Assembly: GCA_002433485.1 (NCBI GenBank)
Contig: DJIF01000003.1
Span: 1 to 58,106 of the forward strand
Source of the DNA: Deltaproteobacteria bacterium UBA6601
Lineage (GTDB): Bacteria; Myxococcota_A; UBA796; UBA9615
DNA: 58,106 nt
Reading direction: 5' to 3'
Positions 16,195 through 25,233 of this stretch are shown here, in pieces. The notes under the pieces were generated by a model. That model saw nothing but the letters and a program-made list of their open reading frames with translations. It made no database searches and was not told where the DNA came from. The position numbers and the translations under genes are program-made. How positions within the stretch are numbered: the stretch's first letter is position 1; each line of letters starts with the position of its first letter.

Positions 16195-18552
16195 ATGCCA
16201 ATATGGGCGACAATGCCCGTTGTACCTCCCGCTGTTGTGGCGTCTCGTTGTCCACTGATCTTGTTGTTCAGCTTTGTGCTGGTGCTGACCGGATCCTTTC
16301 CTGTGCACTCAGGTTGGGCGGCAGCCGACTCCTCAAAGTCTGTTGGCCTAACGACGGTTCGTTCTTTATCTGGCGCTGCGCCGGTGCTTTCTGCTCGTGC
16401 TGAGAAGCAGCGTCGACAGCGACTGCTGGAGCGGTTACGGGATGTGGAGCAGGAGACTATTGAAGCAGCCAGTCCGGAGCGGGTTGATGGAGAGATCGAG
16501 GCCTTGTTGCGAGATGTCCTCGACGGTTTAGAGGTACATGAAGGCAGGGAGGTACTGGCTGCTGCCGCGGAGCGAGCCTCGGTCGAAACGGAAGAGAGTG
16601 CATATTTCGGTGCATCGGATCATCTGGTACACCCCTCACTCGATCTCTATCAGGATCCCCTAAAGGCGTTGAGTGGCCGCCCGGAGCTCTATCTGGATCA
16701 AGTGGACCCGCGCGACTTTGATTACCCCATCGTCCTTAACGCTCGAGTTCAGAACTGGATGGTCTACTTCCTGACCCGCGGCAGAAAGTGGTTCGTGAAG
16801 TGGCTGGCCCGGGCGGATCGGTACTTTCCTCTCATTATTCCCATGCTTGAGGAGTCAGGCATGCCTCAGGATCTGGTCTATCAGGCGATGATTGAGTCGG
16901 GATTTAATCCCTATGCAACCTCAAGCGCCCGAGCGGTCGGTGTCTGGCAGTTCATTTCGTCGACTGGGCGAGAATATGGCTTGCAGCGGAATTGGTGGAT
17001 TGATGAGCGACGCGATCCGGTCCAGGCGACTCGATCTGCTATTGCGTTTATGAGCCACCTGCATCGCCGCTTTGGCAGCTGGGAGTTGGCCTCAGCGGCC
17101 TATAATGCTGGTGGTGGGAAGATTTCCCGAGCCATCAAGATGTACGGCACTCGCGATTTCTGGGAGTTGGCTTCCTCTTCGCGCACCTATCTCAAGCCGG
17201 AGACCAAGAACTACGTTCCCAAGATCATTGCCGCTGCAATTTTGAGTAAGTACGCAGACCGCTACGGTCTGCGAGCTGAGATTCCTGAAGAGCACCGGCT
17301 CAGTCGCTGGGAGCACGACCTTGTGGTGGTTCCGGAAGCTACCGATCTTGCGGTCGTCGCGCGTCTTATCGAGGGTACTGTAGAAGATATTCAGTCGATC
17401 AATCCTGCCCTGCGTCGAGGCTACACCCCACCGGGCATGAACAATTATCGCCTTAACGTACCTAAGGGTAAGGGCAAGCTGTTCAGTCGGCGTTTCGCCA
17501 AGCTTCCTGAAGCGGAGCGGGTGACCTTCCTTCGCTATAAGGTTAAGCGTGGCGATACTCTCGGTCGCATTGCTGCTCGACATAAGGTGCCCGTCAACAT
17601 GATTGCCAAGCTCAATCATGTGCGTGACGCCCGTAGATTGCGGGTGGGACAACGCTTGTTGATTCCCGTGCGCGCAGCCTCGATGCCGTCGCGAAGCATC
17701 CGGCACATTGTTGCTCGCGGAGAGACTCTGTCGGGGATTGCCGCTCGTTATGGAAGCTCAGTGGCTTCTATCAAGGATCTCAACAAGCTCAGTGGCGACG
17801 CGGTGCGGGTGGGCCAGAAGCTGAAGGTGGTTACGCGTGGAGCACCAAGCTCTTCAGCAGATTCTGCCTCGACCCTTACGAGCCCAGCTGGACGAAGCTC
17901 ACAGCGTCCAGACCAGTACACCGTTCAGGCAGGTGACTCCCTGTCGCGGATTGCCTCGCGCTTTGGCATGTCTCTTAGCGAATTGCGTCAGCTCAATGAG
18001 CTGGGCCGAAGCGCCACCATCTATCCCGGTGATCGGTTGCGCTTGAGGCGAGCGGCAGATGGGCCTGACGTCCACCTATATAAGGTCCGCTCGGGCGACA
18101 GTTTATCGGGGATTGCCGCCCGTTATGGCATGAAGCTGGCCGCCTTGAAGTCTCGCAACGGGCTTAGCAGCGACGGCATTCGGGTGGGTCAGGTGCTGAA
18201 GGTCGTTGCCGATGGCAAAGCAGGTTCGCCGATCTTGGTTGAGGTGCGTAAAGGGGACTCCCTCTATGGAATTGCGGCCATGCATAAGGTCAGTGTTGAG
18301 GCCATTCGTAGTTGGAATTCGCTGGCCAGCACTACGATTCGAGTGGGTCAGAAGCTGACCGTTTATCCGGGGCAGAGCCTCGCCAGTGTGGCACCGCGTG
18401 AGCGGGCTATCGCCTATCAAGTTCAGTCGGGCGATACCTTGTGGGGTATTTCACGTAAGTACGGTGTGTCGATCAAGGATCTCAAGAGCTGGAATGGTAT
18501 GCGTCATGACAAAGTACGCCCCGGTCAACGGCTCCGTGTGATTCTGCGTTGA
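16195..18552 (+). CDS. MltD-like lytic transglycosylase with six LysM repeats
   Basis: This about 785-aa exported enzyme should cleave peptidoglycan glycan strands to 1,6-anhydro products. After a signal peptide (hydrophobic LILLFSFVLVLTG) and a helical region comes an SLT goose-lysozyme-like domain: MIESGFNPYATS with the catalytic Glu, GVWQFISSTG, and SAAYNAGGGKISRA. From about residue 445 to the end there are six LysM modules, each opening with a Y/H-x-V-x-x-G-[DE][ST]-L pattern and closing with VGQ/PGQ-x-L. E. coli MltD has two LysM modules, so binding valency here is high. I prefer the ATG at 16195; a TTG at 16174 and an ATG at 16213 are in frame. It is divergent to the NtrB-like kinase gene. 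Confidence 0.9.
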   Translation: MPIWATMPVVPPAVVASRCPLILLFSFVLVLTGSFPVHSGWAAADSSKSVGLTTVRSLSGAAPVLSARAEKQRRQRLLERLRDVEQETIEAASPERVDGEIEALLRDVLDGLEVHEGREVLAAAAERASVETEESAYFGASDHLVHPSLDLYQDPLKALSGRPELYLDQVDPRDFDYPIVLNARVQNWMVYFLTRGRKWFVKWLARADRYFPLIIPMLEESGMPQDLVYQAMIESGFNPYATSSARAVGVWQFISSTGREYGLQRNWWIDERRDPVQATRSAIAFMSHLHRRFGSWELASAAYNAGGGKISRAIKMYGTRDFWELASSSRTYLKPETKNYVPKIIAAAILSKYADRYGLRAEIPEEHRLSRWEHDLVVVPEATDLAVVARLIEGTVEDIQSINPALRRGYTPPGMNNYRLNVPKGKGKLFSRRFAKLPEAERVTFLRYKVKRGDTLGRIAARHKVPVNMIAKLNHVRDARRLRVGQRLLIPVRAASMPSRSIRHIVARGETLSGIAARYGSSVASIKDLNKLSGDAVRVGQKLKVVTRGAPSSSADSASTLTSPAGRSSQRPDQYTVQAGDSLSRIASRFGMSLSELRQLNELGRSATIYPGDRLRLRRAADGPDVHLYKVRSGDSLSGIAARYGMKLAALKSRNGLSSDGIRVGQVLKVVADGKAGSPILVEVRKGDSLYGIAAMHKVSVEAIRSWNSLASTTIRVGQKLTVYPGQSLASVAPRERAIAYQVQSGDTLWGISRKYGVSIKDLKSWNGMRHDKVRPGQRLRVILR

Positions 18553-18666
18553 GCGCGATTTCGCCGCCAGTTTGCCGCGCGCGACTCCGCCCGGTTTGAG
18601 CCGAGTACTATCTTCTGCTGCGCTTTGATCATGGTGTACCGGGGCCTATTCTGCAGGCTAGCTTAT

Positions 18667-18673
18667 AGGAGGT
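18667..18673 (+). promoter_or_regulatory. Ribosome binding site deciding a GTG start
   Basis: AGGAGGT, fully complementary to the 16S rRNA 3' end, lies seven bases before the GTG at 18681. This rules against the other in-frame GTG at 18672, which overlaps the site. Confidence 0.75.
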
Positions 18674-18680
18674 GGGGGTC

Positions 18681-19616
18681 GTGAATCATAAGTTGTTGAT
18701 ATTGTTGTTTTTGATGGTAGCTCTGTCGGTTTGTGGCTGCGGAGCTGGCCAGCGCCTGTCCAACGATGATGACAGCTCCAGCGCTGACGATAGCAGCGAT
18801 GATGACGCTACCGATGATGATGACTCTGCCGATGATGACGACAGCAGCGATGACGATGACAGCAACAATGATGATGAGGTGCACGGCGATGATGACACGA
18901 CCACTGAACCTGAGTTGCTAGGTGATGGTAGCTCCCAGCTGACCGGAACCTGGACCTTTCACTATTGGGTCGATCGCTCCAGTCAGGAGCTTGGCTGTGA
19001 GCAGGTCTATGAGTGGACCGGCGTTGCTAGCTTCAACCTTAATGCGTTGGGCAATTCTTGCCTTGAGTGCTCGGGTTCTATTGAGGTGCTCAATGTCGTT
19101 GACCGAACGGAAAGCCACCCGGAAGGCTGTAATGTCGCCGATGATCTGGCCGGTATTGACCTTGGAGACCGACTGACAAATCCTGATCCTGCTAACCCAT
19201 TTCGTGATTTCATTTTTCCCCAGGGACTGATCACCAGGGACTATGGTCTCGATGCAAGTCTTCAGTTAACCAATGATGGCAGCATCAACTATCAGACCTT
19301 TGCTGGGCAGGGCCCGGCCGGCTCTTTCTTCAGTCATGTGGGTTACCTTGAGGAGCTTGAAGGTCGTTATTTTGACTCGGTCAACAGTGGTGACGGGCTG
19401 TCTCTTCTAGCGGCTGCCCCGCCTGGAGCTCCTGGCTGGGTACCCTTCTGGAGGTACTACGGGCTGCTTGGCGAGTCTTCTCTAGGAGCGATGTCCGGGC
19501 ACTATTTTTACAGCTCTCTCTGGGCGGTTAGTTTTGGCGATGGGACCTCCATCACCTCGGTTACATTTAGCGGTGAACTCGATGCTGTCTTCACTCCCCA
19601 GGGCTCTGCCAGTTGA
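18681..19616 (+). CDS. Asp/Ser-rich lipoprotein
   Basis: Translation most likely starts at the GTG 18681, seven bases after a perfect AGGAGGT (18667-18673). The 311-aa product has a short signal peptide and the lipobox CGC near residue 20. About 45 residues of almost pure Asp and Ser follow (tracts of DDDDS and ADDDDS, DNA 18762-18905). They form a flexible, strongly negative tether probably able to bind divalent cations. The globular remainder begins at QLTGTWTFHYWVDRSSQ and contains the paired CLECSGS, suggesting a disulfide-bonded beta-rich domain. I do not recognise the fold. Surface display by a long linker is the likely arrangement. Confidence 0.7.
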   Translation: MNHKLLILLFLMVALSVCGCGAGQRLSNDDDSSSADDSSDDDATDDDDSADDDDSSDDDDSNNDDEVHGDDDTTTEPELLGDGSSQLTGTWTFHYWVDRSSQELGCEQVYEWTGVASFNLNALGNSCLECSGSIEVLNVVDRTESHPEGCNVADDLAGIDLGDRLTNPDPANPFRDFIFPQGLITRDYGLDASLQLTNDGSINYQTFAGQGPAGSFFSHVGYLEELEGRYFDSVNSGDGLSLLAAAPPGAPGWVPFWRYYGLLGESSLGAMSGHYFYSSLWAVSFGDGTSITSVTFSGELDAVFTPQGSAS

Positions 19617-19685
19617 TCCACAGCTCCGCAGTTCCGCTCTTTGCTTGGCCTTGGTGGAGTTGAGTTGATCTGTTCGCCCGATTCG

Positions 19686-21428
19686 ATGGACCGGCCAAAG
19701 GTCTTGATTGTTGATGACAACGAGGAATTTGTCCGCCTGGTTCGGGACATCGTCCACAGGGCCTACCCCAAGGCTAGCGTCGAAGGAGCGACCAGTGGCT
19801 CTGCTGCGCTGAAGCTCCTGCTAAGTGGCAATTTTGACGTCGTTTTGTTGGATTACGGTCTGCCTGATTTTGACGGTATTGAGGTGTTGGCAGAGATTCG
19901 CAAGAACCTTCTCGACGTTGCGGTGGTTGTGATCACTGGAGAGGGTGATGAGAGTCTCGCGGTAGATCTGTTCCGAATGGGAGCTATCGATTACCTATCG
20001 AAGTCTTCGGTAGACAGCAGGGCCTTGAGGAGTTCCATTGATCGTGCCTTGTTGCGTCGCATGATCCAACTTGAGGATCAAAGTGATGAAGCGGTCAAGA
20101 TGAGTCGCGCGCTCGAGGAGCGGAGCCGGGCTTTGGATATTGCTTATGAGAAGTTGCGTTCGGAAAAGGAGCGACTGCGCCTTTTGTCCGATTCTCTAGA
20201 GCAGATCATTACTGATCGGACCGAAGAGCTGAATCGAACTACAGCCTTCCTGAACGAGGTGCTGGCCTCCACTTCGGACTACTTTATCGTGGCTTGTAGT
20301 TATGACGGGACGATCCTCTCCTTCAATATGGCTGCCGAGTCCTTGTTTGGTCTTGACGCTCCCGATGTGGTTGGACAGCGCCACTTTCGTACTCTGTTTG
20401 CCGACCTAGCCACCAGTGGTGCGGCTGAAGAGCTGATGAAGAAGGTCCAGAAGGGCGAGTGTCCCCAGTTGGAGATGGCGGGAGTTGTTGGTGGCAGTGA
20501 GGGCTTTGTCGCCAAGGTGAGTTTCTCGCGTCTTGAGGTCGAGGAGCCCACTTCGGTGGATCGGACTGGGGATGGCTTCGTTATCATCGGCCGGGATGTA
20601 ACCCACGAACGTGAACTTGAAGCAGAGAACCGGGCTTATATTCGCCAGGTTGAGGAGGCCAACCGGGGCCTTCGGCTTAGCAACCAGAAGATCCTTGAAG
20701 CGAATCGACTAAAGGATCAGTTTTTAGCCAATGTCAGCCACGAGTTGAGAACGCCACTGAATGCCATCATGGGCTACGCCGATCTGCTCTCTGGGGGCAT
20801 TTATGGTGACCTGTCCGATCGACAGGGAGGGGCGATTGGGAACATCTCGCTGCGAGCTTCAGATCTGCTGTCCCTTATAGAGCAGATTCTCGATCTTGCC
20901 CGCCTTGAGGCTGGTGCCCTAGAGGTGCGCCCCGAAGTCTTCAGTCTGGATGAATTGCTCTCCGAAGTCAGGGATACCGGTGGGGTTCTTGGTCGAGAGA
21001 AGAGCATCGATGTGATTTACAATGACCAGCAACAGGAACCGCTGATGATGTTCAGCGATCGACAGAAGTTGCAACAAATCTTGCTGAATCTGGTCAACAA
21101 CGCGGTGAAGTTCAGCTCTAGCGGTTCGGTCGAGATCAAGCGTCTGAAGCTGGAAGACGGCTGTGTTGAGCTTACCGTTCAGGATGAAGGGATCGGTATC
21201 CCTCCGGACTCGCTTGAATCCATTTTCGATGAGTTTCGTCAGGTGGATGGAACCTCAACTCGCGAGTATGGCGGCAGTGGTCTCGGTTTGACGATTTCTC
21301 GGCGCTTCGCTCGGCTCCTGGGCGGGGACGTCTCGGTGGTCAGCACAGTCGGGTCTGGCAGCACCTTTAGGGTGGTTGTCAGCAGTGAGCTCCGCTTGCC
21401 TTCTGAAAGAGCTGATCAGGTGATTTGA
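19686..21428 (+). CDS. Receiver-PAS-histidine kinase (hybrid sensor kinase)
   Basis: The 580-aa soluble protein begins with a CheY-like receiver (1-120, phospho-site Asp56 in LLDYGLPDFDG), then a coiled coil (about 125-185, rich in Glu, Arg and Leu) and a PAS domain (about 187-305, STSDYFIVACSYDGTILSFN). A second helical signalling stretch leads to HisKA with His352 (FLANVSHELRTPLN) and a complete HATPase (LVNNAVKFSS, DEGIGIPPDSLE, GSGLGLTISRRFARLLGG). A receiver at the N-terminus suggests it is itself controlled by an upstream kinase. In the receiver, Lys is retained (YLSKSS). No cognate regulator is adjacent. Its stop directly abuts the convergent pseudokinase stop. I start at the ATG 19686; the frame is open further up. 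Confidence 0.9.
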   Translation: MDRPKVLIVDDNEEFVRLVRDIVHRAYPKASVEGATSGSAALKLLLSGNFDVVLLDYGLPDFDGIEVLAEIRKNLLDVAVVVITGEGDESLAVDLFRMGAIDYLSKSSVDSRALRSSIDRALLRRMIQLEDQSDEAVKMSRALEERSRALDIAYEKLRSEKERLRLLSDSLEQIITDRTEELNRTTAFLNEVLASTSDYFIVACSYDGTILSFNMAAESLFGLDAPDVVGQRHFRTLFADLATSGAAEELMKKVQKGECPQLEMAGVVGGSEGFVAKVSFSRLEVEEPTSVDRTGDGFVIIGRDVTHERELEAENRAYIRQVEEANRGLRLSNQKILEANRLKDQFLANVSHELRTPLNAIMGYADLLSGGIYGDLSDRQGGAIGNISLRASDLLSLIEQILDLARLEAGALEVRPEVFSLDELLSEVRDTGGVLGREKSIDVIYNDQQQEPLMMFSDRQKLQQILLNLVNNAVKFSSSGSVEIKRLKLEDGCVELTVQDEGIGIPPDSLESIFDEFRQVDGTSTREYGGSGLGLTISRRFARLLGGDVSVVSTVGSGSTFRVVVSSELRLPSERADQVI

Positions 21429-22391
21429 TTATTCAGCTTGGAGTTGGAGCTGTACCAGTCTGCGCAGCTCCCCGACACCGGCCTGATCCTGCTGCTCATC
21501 GAGCAGGGCGATGAGCTCAAGTCGCATTTCTTCAGCACTGTTGAAGCGTTCATTGGGGCTTGAGGCCATCGATCGGATCAACAGTTCTGTCAACCTTGGC
21601 GGTAGTGGGGCAGCCTCAAGTCTGCGCAAGACTTCGCGGTCATCGCGTTGGCGCTGCCAATCAGAAGAAACATCGCCCGAGAGTGCTTCGGGACCAACGA
21701 CTGCTTCATAAAGCAGGGTGCCGAGAGCGAAGATGTCAGTGGCCGGTTCTGAGCCAGCACCGGCCTGTAATTCAGGGGCAATAAAGGCCCTTGCTGTACC
21801 GAACTCAGGGTCCTCAGAAGCTCCTTGATAGCTGGTTAGCTGAGTTCCCCGAGGTTGAACCTGAAACAGGTTGCCCAGCCGTGCTTCTCCCTGCGCAGAA
21901 ACGATTACGTTGGACGGAACAACACCGTGGTGAATCAGGCCTGCCGGGGCCCAGGGTGGGACGCTCAGTTGATGGAGATAACAGAGCACTGAGCACAACT
22001 GCTCGCCCAATTGTAGTGCTGCGATGATTGGGAATTGGCCCTTGGCCCAAGTCTGCTCGAGCAGTCGTCTCAAGCTGATTCCATCTACCCACTCTCGAAC
22101 CTGAAAGGTGCAGCCTTCGTCGCGGCCGTAGTCGATGACCGAGAGCAGCCCTGGGTGATCGAGCCGCAGGCCCAGGCGGGACTCATCGCTGAGTTCTTTT
22201 GCGCTACTGAAGCCAAATTGAAGGGTCGCCTGGCAGACTTTGAGAAGTACCTGTCGCTCCACTCCAAGGCCGGAAGGCCTTAAGGCAAGGTAGCTGCTGA
22301 CTCCACGGTGAGCCGCTAGTTGGCGAACGATCTCGTAGTCGTTCAGAGCCGGCCAATAGCCGGTCAGCGAAGCGGGAACTTCAGCCGTCAA
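21429..22391 (-). CDS. Protein-kinase-fold protein lacking catalytic Asp residues (pseudokinase 2)
   Basis: Residues 15-290 follow the bacterial Ser/Thr kinase (Hanks-type) fold. Lys51 (VLLKVCQ) matches the ATP-binding Lys, and WVDGISLRRLL and RAFIAPELQ...TDIFALGTLLYE match the hinge and the APE/helix-F regions. But the HRD catalytic motif reads HHG (154-156) and DFG reads LGN (172-174), so both key Asp residues are gone. Asn161 of the loop is kept. It is probably a pseudokinase binding a partner or nucleotide. The frame is open to 22664, but the previous kinase-like gene ends at 22381. I take the TTG at 22391, which overlaps that stop and has GGAAG upstream; ATGs at 22451/22445 would overlap it by 65-71 bp. 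Confidence 0.75.
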   Translation of the reverse strand: MTAEVPASLTGYWPALNDYEIVRQLAAHRGVSSYLALRPSGLGVERQVLLKVCQATLQFGFSSAKELSDESRLGLRLDHPGLLSVIDYGRDEGCTFQVREWVDGISLRRLLEQTWAKGQFPIIAALQLGEQLCSVLCYLHQLSVPPWAPAGLIHHGVVPSNVIVSAQGEARLGNLFQVQPRGTQLTSYQGASEDPEFGTARAFIAPELQAGAGSEPATDIFALGTLLYEAVVGPEALSGDVSSDWQRQRDDREVLRRLEAAPLPPRLTELLIRSMASSPNERFNSAEEMRLELIALLDEQQDQAGVGELRRLVQLQLQAE

Positions 22392-23481
22392 GGTTTGCTT
22401 CCATCGCCGCAGAGTCCAGGCTTGGATCCCTGAGCTTACTGTCATGTTCATGGTGGTTTTGGCTGCGAATAAGCCGGATCTGGTTTGAGCGCAGCGGGTC
22501 CATGGATCGAGGTAGCTGGACCAAGCGGGCCGACAGGTGGTGTCCGAGTTCTTGCCAGGGTCTAGCCTGTGGTTCAGCAGCAGGTTGTGGAACTCTTCGG
22601 CTGGAGCGCTCTGGGAAGGACTCCGTGAGGAAGTCACGAAGTGCGGCAGAGCCGTCCAGCACACGGCGGTAGCTCATCAATGCTCTAAGGTCGCAGTTCA
22701 GCTCTTTGGCCGTGTGGTAGCGATTCTCCGGCTTTTTGGCGAGACATCGGGCAACAAGCCGTTCGAGGGCTTCGGGAACATCGGATCGCAGGGTGCCGAG
22801 GGCTGGGGCCTGGCAGTTGGCCAATGATTCGCGCATCTCGTGCTCGCTTGCTCCGTCAAATGGCCGCTCCCCGCTCAGGATCTCAAACAAGATGCTGCCG
22901 AGGCTGAATAGATCCGCATGCTGGCTACCGGCACTGGCTTTGAGTTGTTCGGGGCAGCGATAGGCCAGCTCTGCGGGTCCGGCTCCAAAGCTACGAACCC
23001 GCACCTGCCCACCGATTGAGAGCAGTACTTTGTCGGGGGAGAGGGAGCCGTGGTAGTCCACTGCAGCTTTGGGTCGCGGGCTCAGCGAGTGTGCGTAGTT
23101 GAGGGCCTCGCCTAACCGGCTTGTGATGTATAGGGCTACATCCAGAGGAAAGCGGACTCCGCGCAGGTGAACCCTTCCTAGTAGTTCTTCCAGATCGGGG
23201 CCTGGGAGATACTCATAGACAATAAAGTAATGGTCGCCGTGCTGACCCCCACCCAGGATCTGAGCAATAGAGGAGTGATGCAGTGCACAGGTGGTGATGT
23301 GTTCCCGCAGGAGTAGTGCTGGAACTTTGTCAGGAGCTCGAGAAGGCGCTGGCATACACTGGATGAGGACCTGACGACTGTCCCTTGAGGCCCGTCGCTC
23401 AGTCCCCAGGTACAGGCTCGCTTCATCCTGTGCTGAGAGCAGGTGCTCTATTTGATAGTTGAGGCGACGCGGTTCGCTCAC
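22381..23481 (-). CDS. Protein-kinase-fold protein lacking catalytic Lys and Asp residues (pseudokinase 1)
   Basis: This 366-aa protein starts at a GTG (23479-23481), 9 bp after orn. It has the kinase fold: hinge FIVYEYLPGPDLEELL, loop YHGSLSPDKVLL, activation-segment CPEQL, and DLFSLGSILFEILSGERPFDG, with RCLAKKPENRYHTAKEL near the end of the C-lobe. All three catalytic positions are changed: the VAIK Lys is Gln41 (VLIQC), HRD is HGS (144-146) and DFG is SFG (164-166). A proline- and arginine-rich tail of about 80 residues follows the fold. No transmembrane segment or PASTA domain. It overlaps the start of a second degenerate kinase gene, so the two probably act together. Function unknown; phosphotransfer looks very unlikely. 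Confidence 0.78.
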   Translation of the reverse strand: MSEPRRLNYQIEHLLSAQDEASLYLGTERRASRDSRQVLIQCMPAPSRAPDKVPALLLREHITTCALHHSSIAQILGGGQHGDHYFIVYEYLPGPDLEELLGRVHLRGVRFPLDVALYITSRLGEALNYAHSLSPRPKAAVDYHGSLSPDKVLLSIGGQVRVRSFGAGPAELAYRCPEQLKASAGSQHADLFSLGSILFEILSGERPFDGASEHEMRESLANCQAPALGTLRSDVPEALERLVARCLAKKPENRYHTAKELNCDLRALMSYRRVLDGSAALRDFLTESFPERSSRRVPQPAAEPQARPWQELGHHLSARLVQLPRSMDPLRSNQIRLIRSQNHHEHDSKLRDPSLDSAAMEANLDG

Positions 23482-23490
23482 GATCTCGAC

Positions 23491-24051
23491 CTAGCTTTGG
23501 AGCTCGGTAAAGTCTCGGAACACGTGGTCTCGGTACCAGCTCAGCTCAGCGATGCTCTCGCGGATGTCATCCAGCGCCAGATGCAGCCCTTTTTTCTTTG
23601 GCGCGCCACTTAACTTGGGCGCCCAGCGCTTCACCAGTTCCTTGATGGTGCTCACATCGATGTTTCGATAATGGAGGTGTTGTTCCAGCTTTGGCATAAA
23701 GCGCCGTACGAAGCGTCGGTCATGAGAGATCGAGTTGCCGCACAGTGGAGATCGTCCGGGGGGAACCCAGTGGGCGATAAAAGTTGCCACCTGATCGTCG
23801 ACTTCCTCAATGCTAACCGGGGACGCTTTGACCCGGTCAATGAGGCCCGAAGCTCCATGGGTTCGGGTACACCAATCGTCCATTGCAGCGAGCACTTCGT
23901 CACTCTGATGAACAGCGACGCATGGCCCCTCGGCGAGGACGTTCAGCTGCGAATCAGTGACCAGAACTGCGACCTCGATGATCAGGTCCCGCTTCGGATC
24001 TAGCCCGGTCATCTCCAAGTCAAGCCATATCAGGTTGTTTGAATCGTGCAT
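23491..24051 (-). CDS. orn: Oligoribonuclease
   Basis: Orn degrades 2-5 nt RNAs, including pGpG from cyclic-di-GMP turnover, to mononucleotides. The 186-aa protein has the DEDDh exonuclease set: Asp11 and Glu13 in IWLDLEMTGLDP, MDDWCTRTH, NSISHDRRFVRRFMP, and YRNIDVSTIKELVKRW, followed by the C-terminal HLALDDIRESIAEL. The length matches the family (about 180 aa). It is the first gene of a minus-strand trio with the two pseudokinases and is divergent to the GT2 gene. Confidence 0.95.
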   Translation of the reverse strand: MHDSNNLIWLDLEMTGLDPKRDLIIEVAVLVTDSQLNVLAEGPCVAVHQSDEVLAAMDDWCTRTHGASGLIDRVKASPVSIEEVDDQVATFIAHWVPPGRSPLCGNSISHDRRFVRRFMPKLEQHLHYRNIDVSTIKELVKRWAPKLSGAPKKKGLHLALDDIRESIAELSWYRDHVFRDFTELQS

Positions 24052-24096
24052 GGCGGCGCCAGCCTAGCAGAGTCGGGGAACCGGATCCGATCTTGC

Positions 24097-24115
24097 CGGG
24101 ACAGAAAATGTCCCG
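24097..24115. promoter_or_regulatory. Short hairpin CGGGACA-GAAAA-TGTCCCG upstream of orn
   Basis: A 7-bp perfect stem with an A-rich 5-nt loop lies in the 178-bp divergent gap between orn and the GT2 gene. No U-tract follows on either strand, so it is more likely an operator-type palindrome or leader hairpin than an intrinsic terminator. Confidence 0.3.
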
Positions 24116-24229
24116 CTTAATTGGCGCTTTCGTCGGGCTCAGTCATCAAGTAAGGTTCCGCCCGCTCGTCTCTGGGGAGAGTTGAGTGTGGCCCTAGTCC
24201 GGGGCCGTACGGTTTCTGGAGGTTGACTC

Positions 24230-25231
24230 ATGTCGCTGCTGATCATTCAGATTCCCTGCTTGAACGAGGAGCAGACCCTGCCGGTGACGGTGGCTGACCT
24301 GCCGCGCTCGATTGAGGGTGTTGATCGGGTTGAGTACCTCATCATCGATGACGGTTCCACGGATCGAACGGTTGAAGTGGCCAGGCAATTGGGTGTGCAT
24401 CATCTGGTTCGCTTTCCGCGCAATCGCGGTCTAGCCGCGGCTTTCCGGGCTGGGATCAACGCGTCGCTGGCGCTCGGCGCCGATTACATCGTCAATACGG
24501 ACGGCGATAACCAATACAGCGGCGATGCTATTCCGCGTTTGGTGGAGCCAGTGGTGGCCGGTCGGGCTGATGTGGTCATTGGTGATCGAAAGACCAGCGG
24601 GATCGCCCACTTCTCCTGGACCAAGAAGCGTTTGCAGAGCCTGGGCTCATGGGTTGTCCGACAGTTTTCTGGCACCGAGGTTCCCGATGCGACTTCTGGC
24701 TTTCGTTGCTGGAGCCGTGAGGCCGCTATGCGGATGAACCTGGTCGGGGAGTACACCTACACCCTGGAGTCGATCATTCAGGCCGGTCATGGCGGTATGA
24801 AGATCGAGTCGGTTGAGGTGACGACCAACGAGAAGCTGAGAGAGAGTCGTCTGATCTCGAGCATCCGTAGTTATGTGTCCCGTTCGGCGGTGACGATTCT
24901 CCGCTCTTATCTGCTCTACAAGCCGTTTCGGTCCTTTCTCACCTTGGGTGGGTTGAGCTTTGCTGCCGGCTTCGGCTTGGGGCTCAGGTTTCTTTGGTTC
25001 TACGCTCAGGGCCAGGGCAGCGGTCATGTACAGTCGGTGGTGTTGAGTGCTGCTTTGTTGGTGATCGGTGTTCAGCTTGGAATGATGGCGATGCTTTCGG
25101 ATCTGGTGGCCGCGAATCGAAAGCTTAGCGAGGAGGCGCTGCTTCGACTGCGTCGTCTTGAGGCAGCAAGTTCCAGCAACCCTGCTGATGCTCCCAGTAC
25201 ACGACTCTCTGACGGCCCTGCAACGGACTGA
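24230..25231 (+). CDS. GT2 family glycosyltransferase (polyprenyl-phosphate sugar transferase-like)
   Basis: The 333-aa protein has a GT-A domain: IQIPCLNEEQTLP, LIIDDGSTDRT (37-47), the metal-binding DGDNQY (91-96) and GFRCWSREAAMR, as in DPM1-like transferases that use a nucleotide sugar and a lipid phosphate or extend surface glycans. Two transmembrane segments near the C-terminus (FLTLGGLSFAAGFGLGLRFL and VVLSAALLVIGVQLGMMAML) anchor it in the inner membrane, with a short cytoplasmic tail ending in a Ser/Pro/Asp-rich stretch. A ribosome binding site TGGAGGT lies 5-7 bases upstream. The DUF354 gene starts 2 bp after its stop, implying a shared surface-polysaccharide pathway. Confidence 0.88.
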   Translation: MSLLIIQIPCLNEEQTLPVTVADLPRSIEGVDRVEYLIIDDGSTDRTVEVARQLGVHHLVRFPRNRGLAAAFRAGINASLALGADYIVNTDGDNQYSGDAIPRLVEPVVAGRADVVIGDRKTSGIAHFSWTKKRLQSLGSWVVRQFSGTEVPDATSGFRCWSREAAMRMNLVGEYTYTLESIIQAGHGGMKIESVEVTTNEKLRESRLISSIRSYVSRSAVTILRSYLLYKPFRSFLTLGGLSFAAGFGLGLRFLWFYAQGQGSGHVQSVVLSAALLVIGVQLGMMAMLSDLVAANRKLSEEALLRLRRLEAASSSNPADAPSTRLSDGPATD

Positions 25232-25233
25232 TC

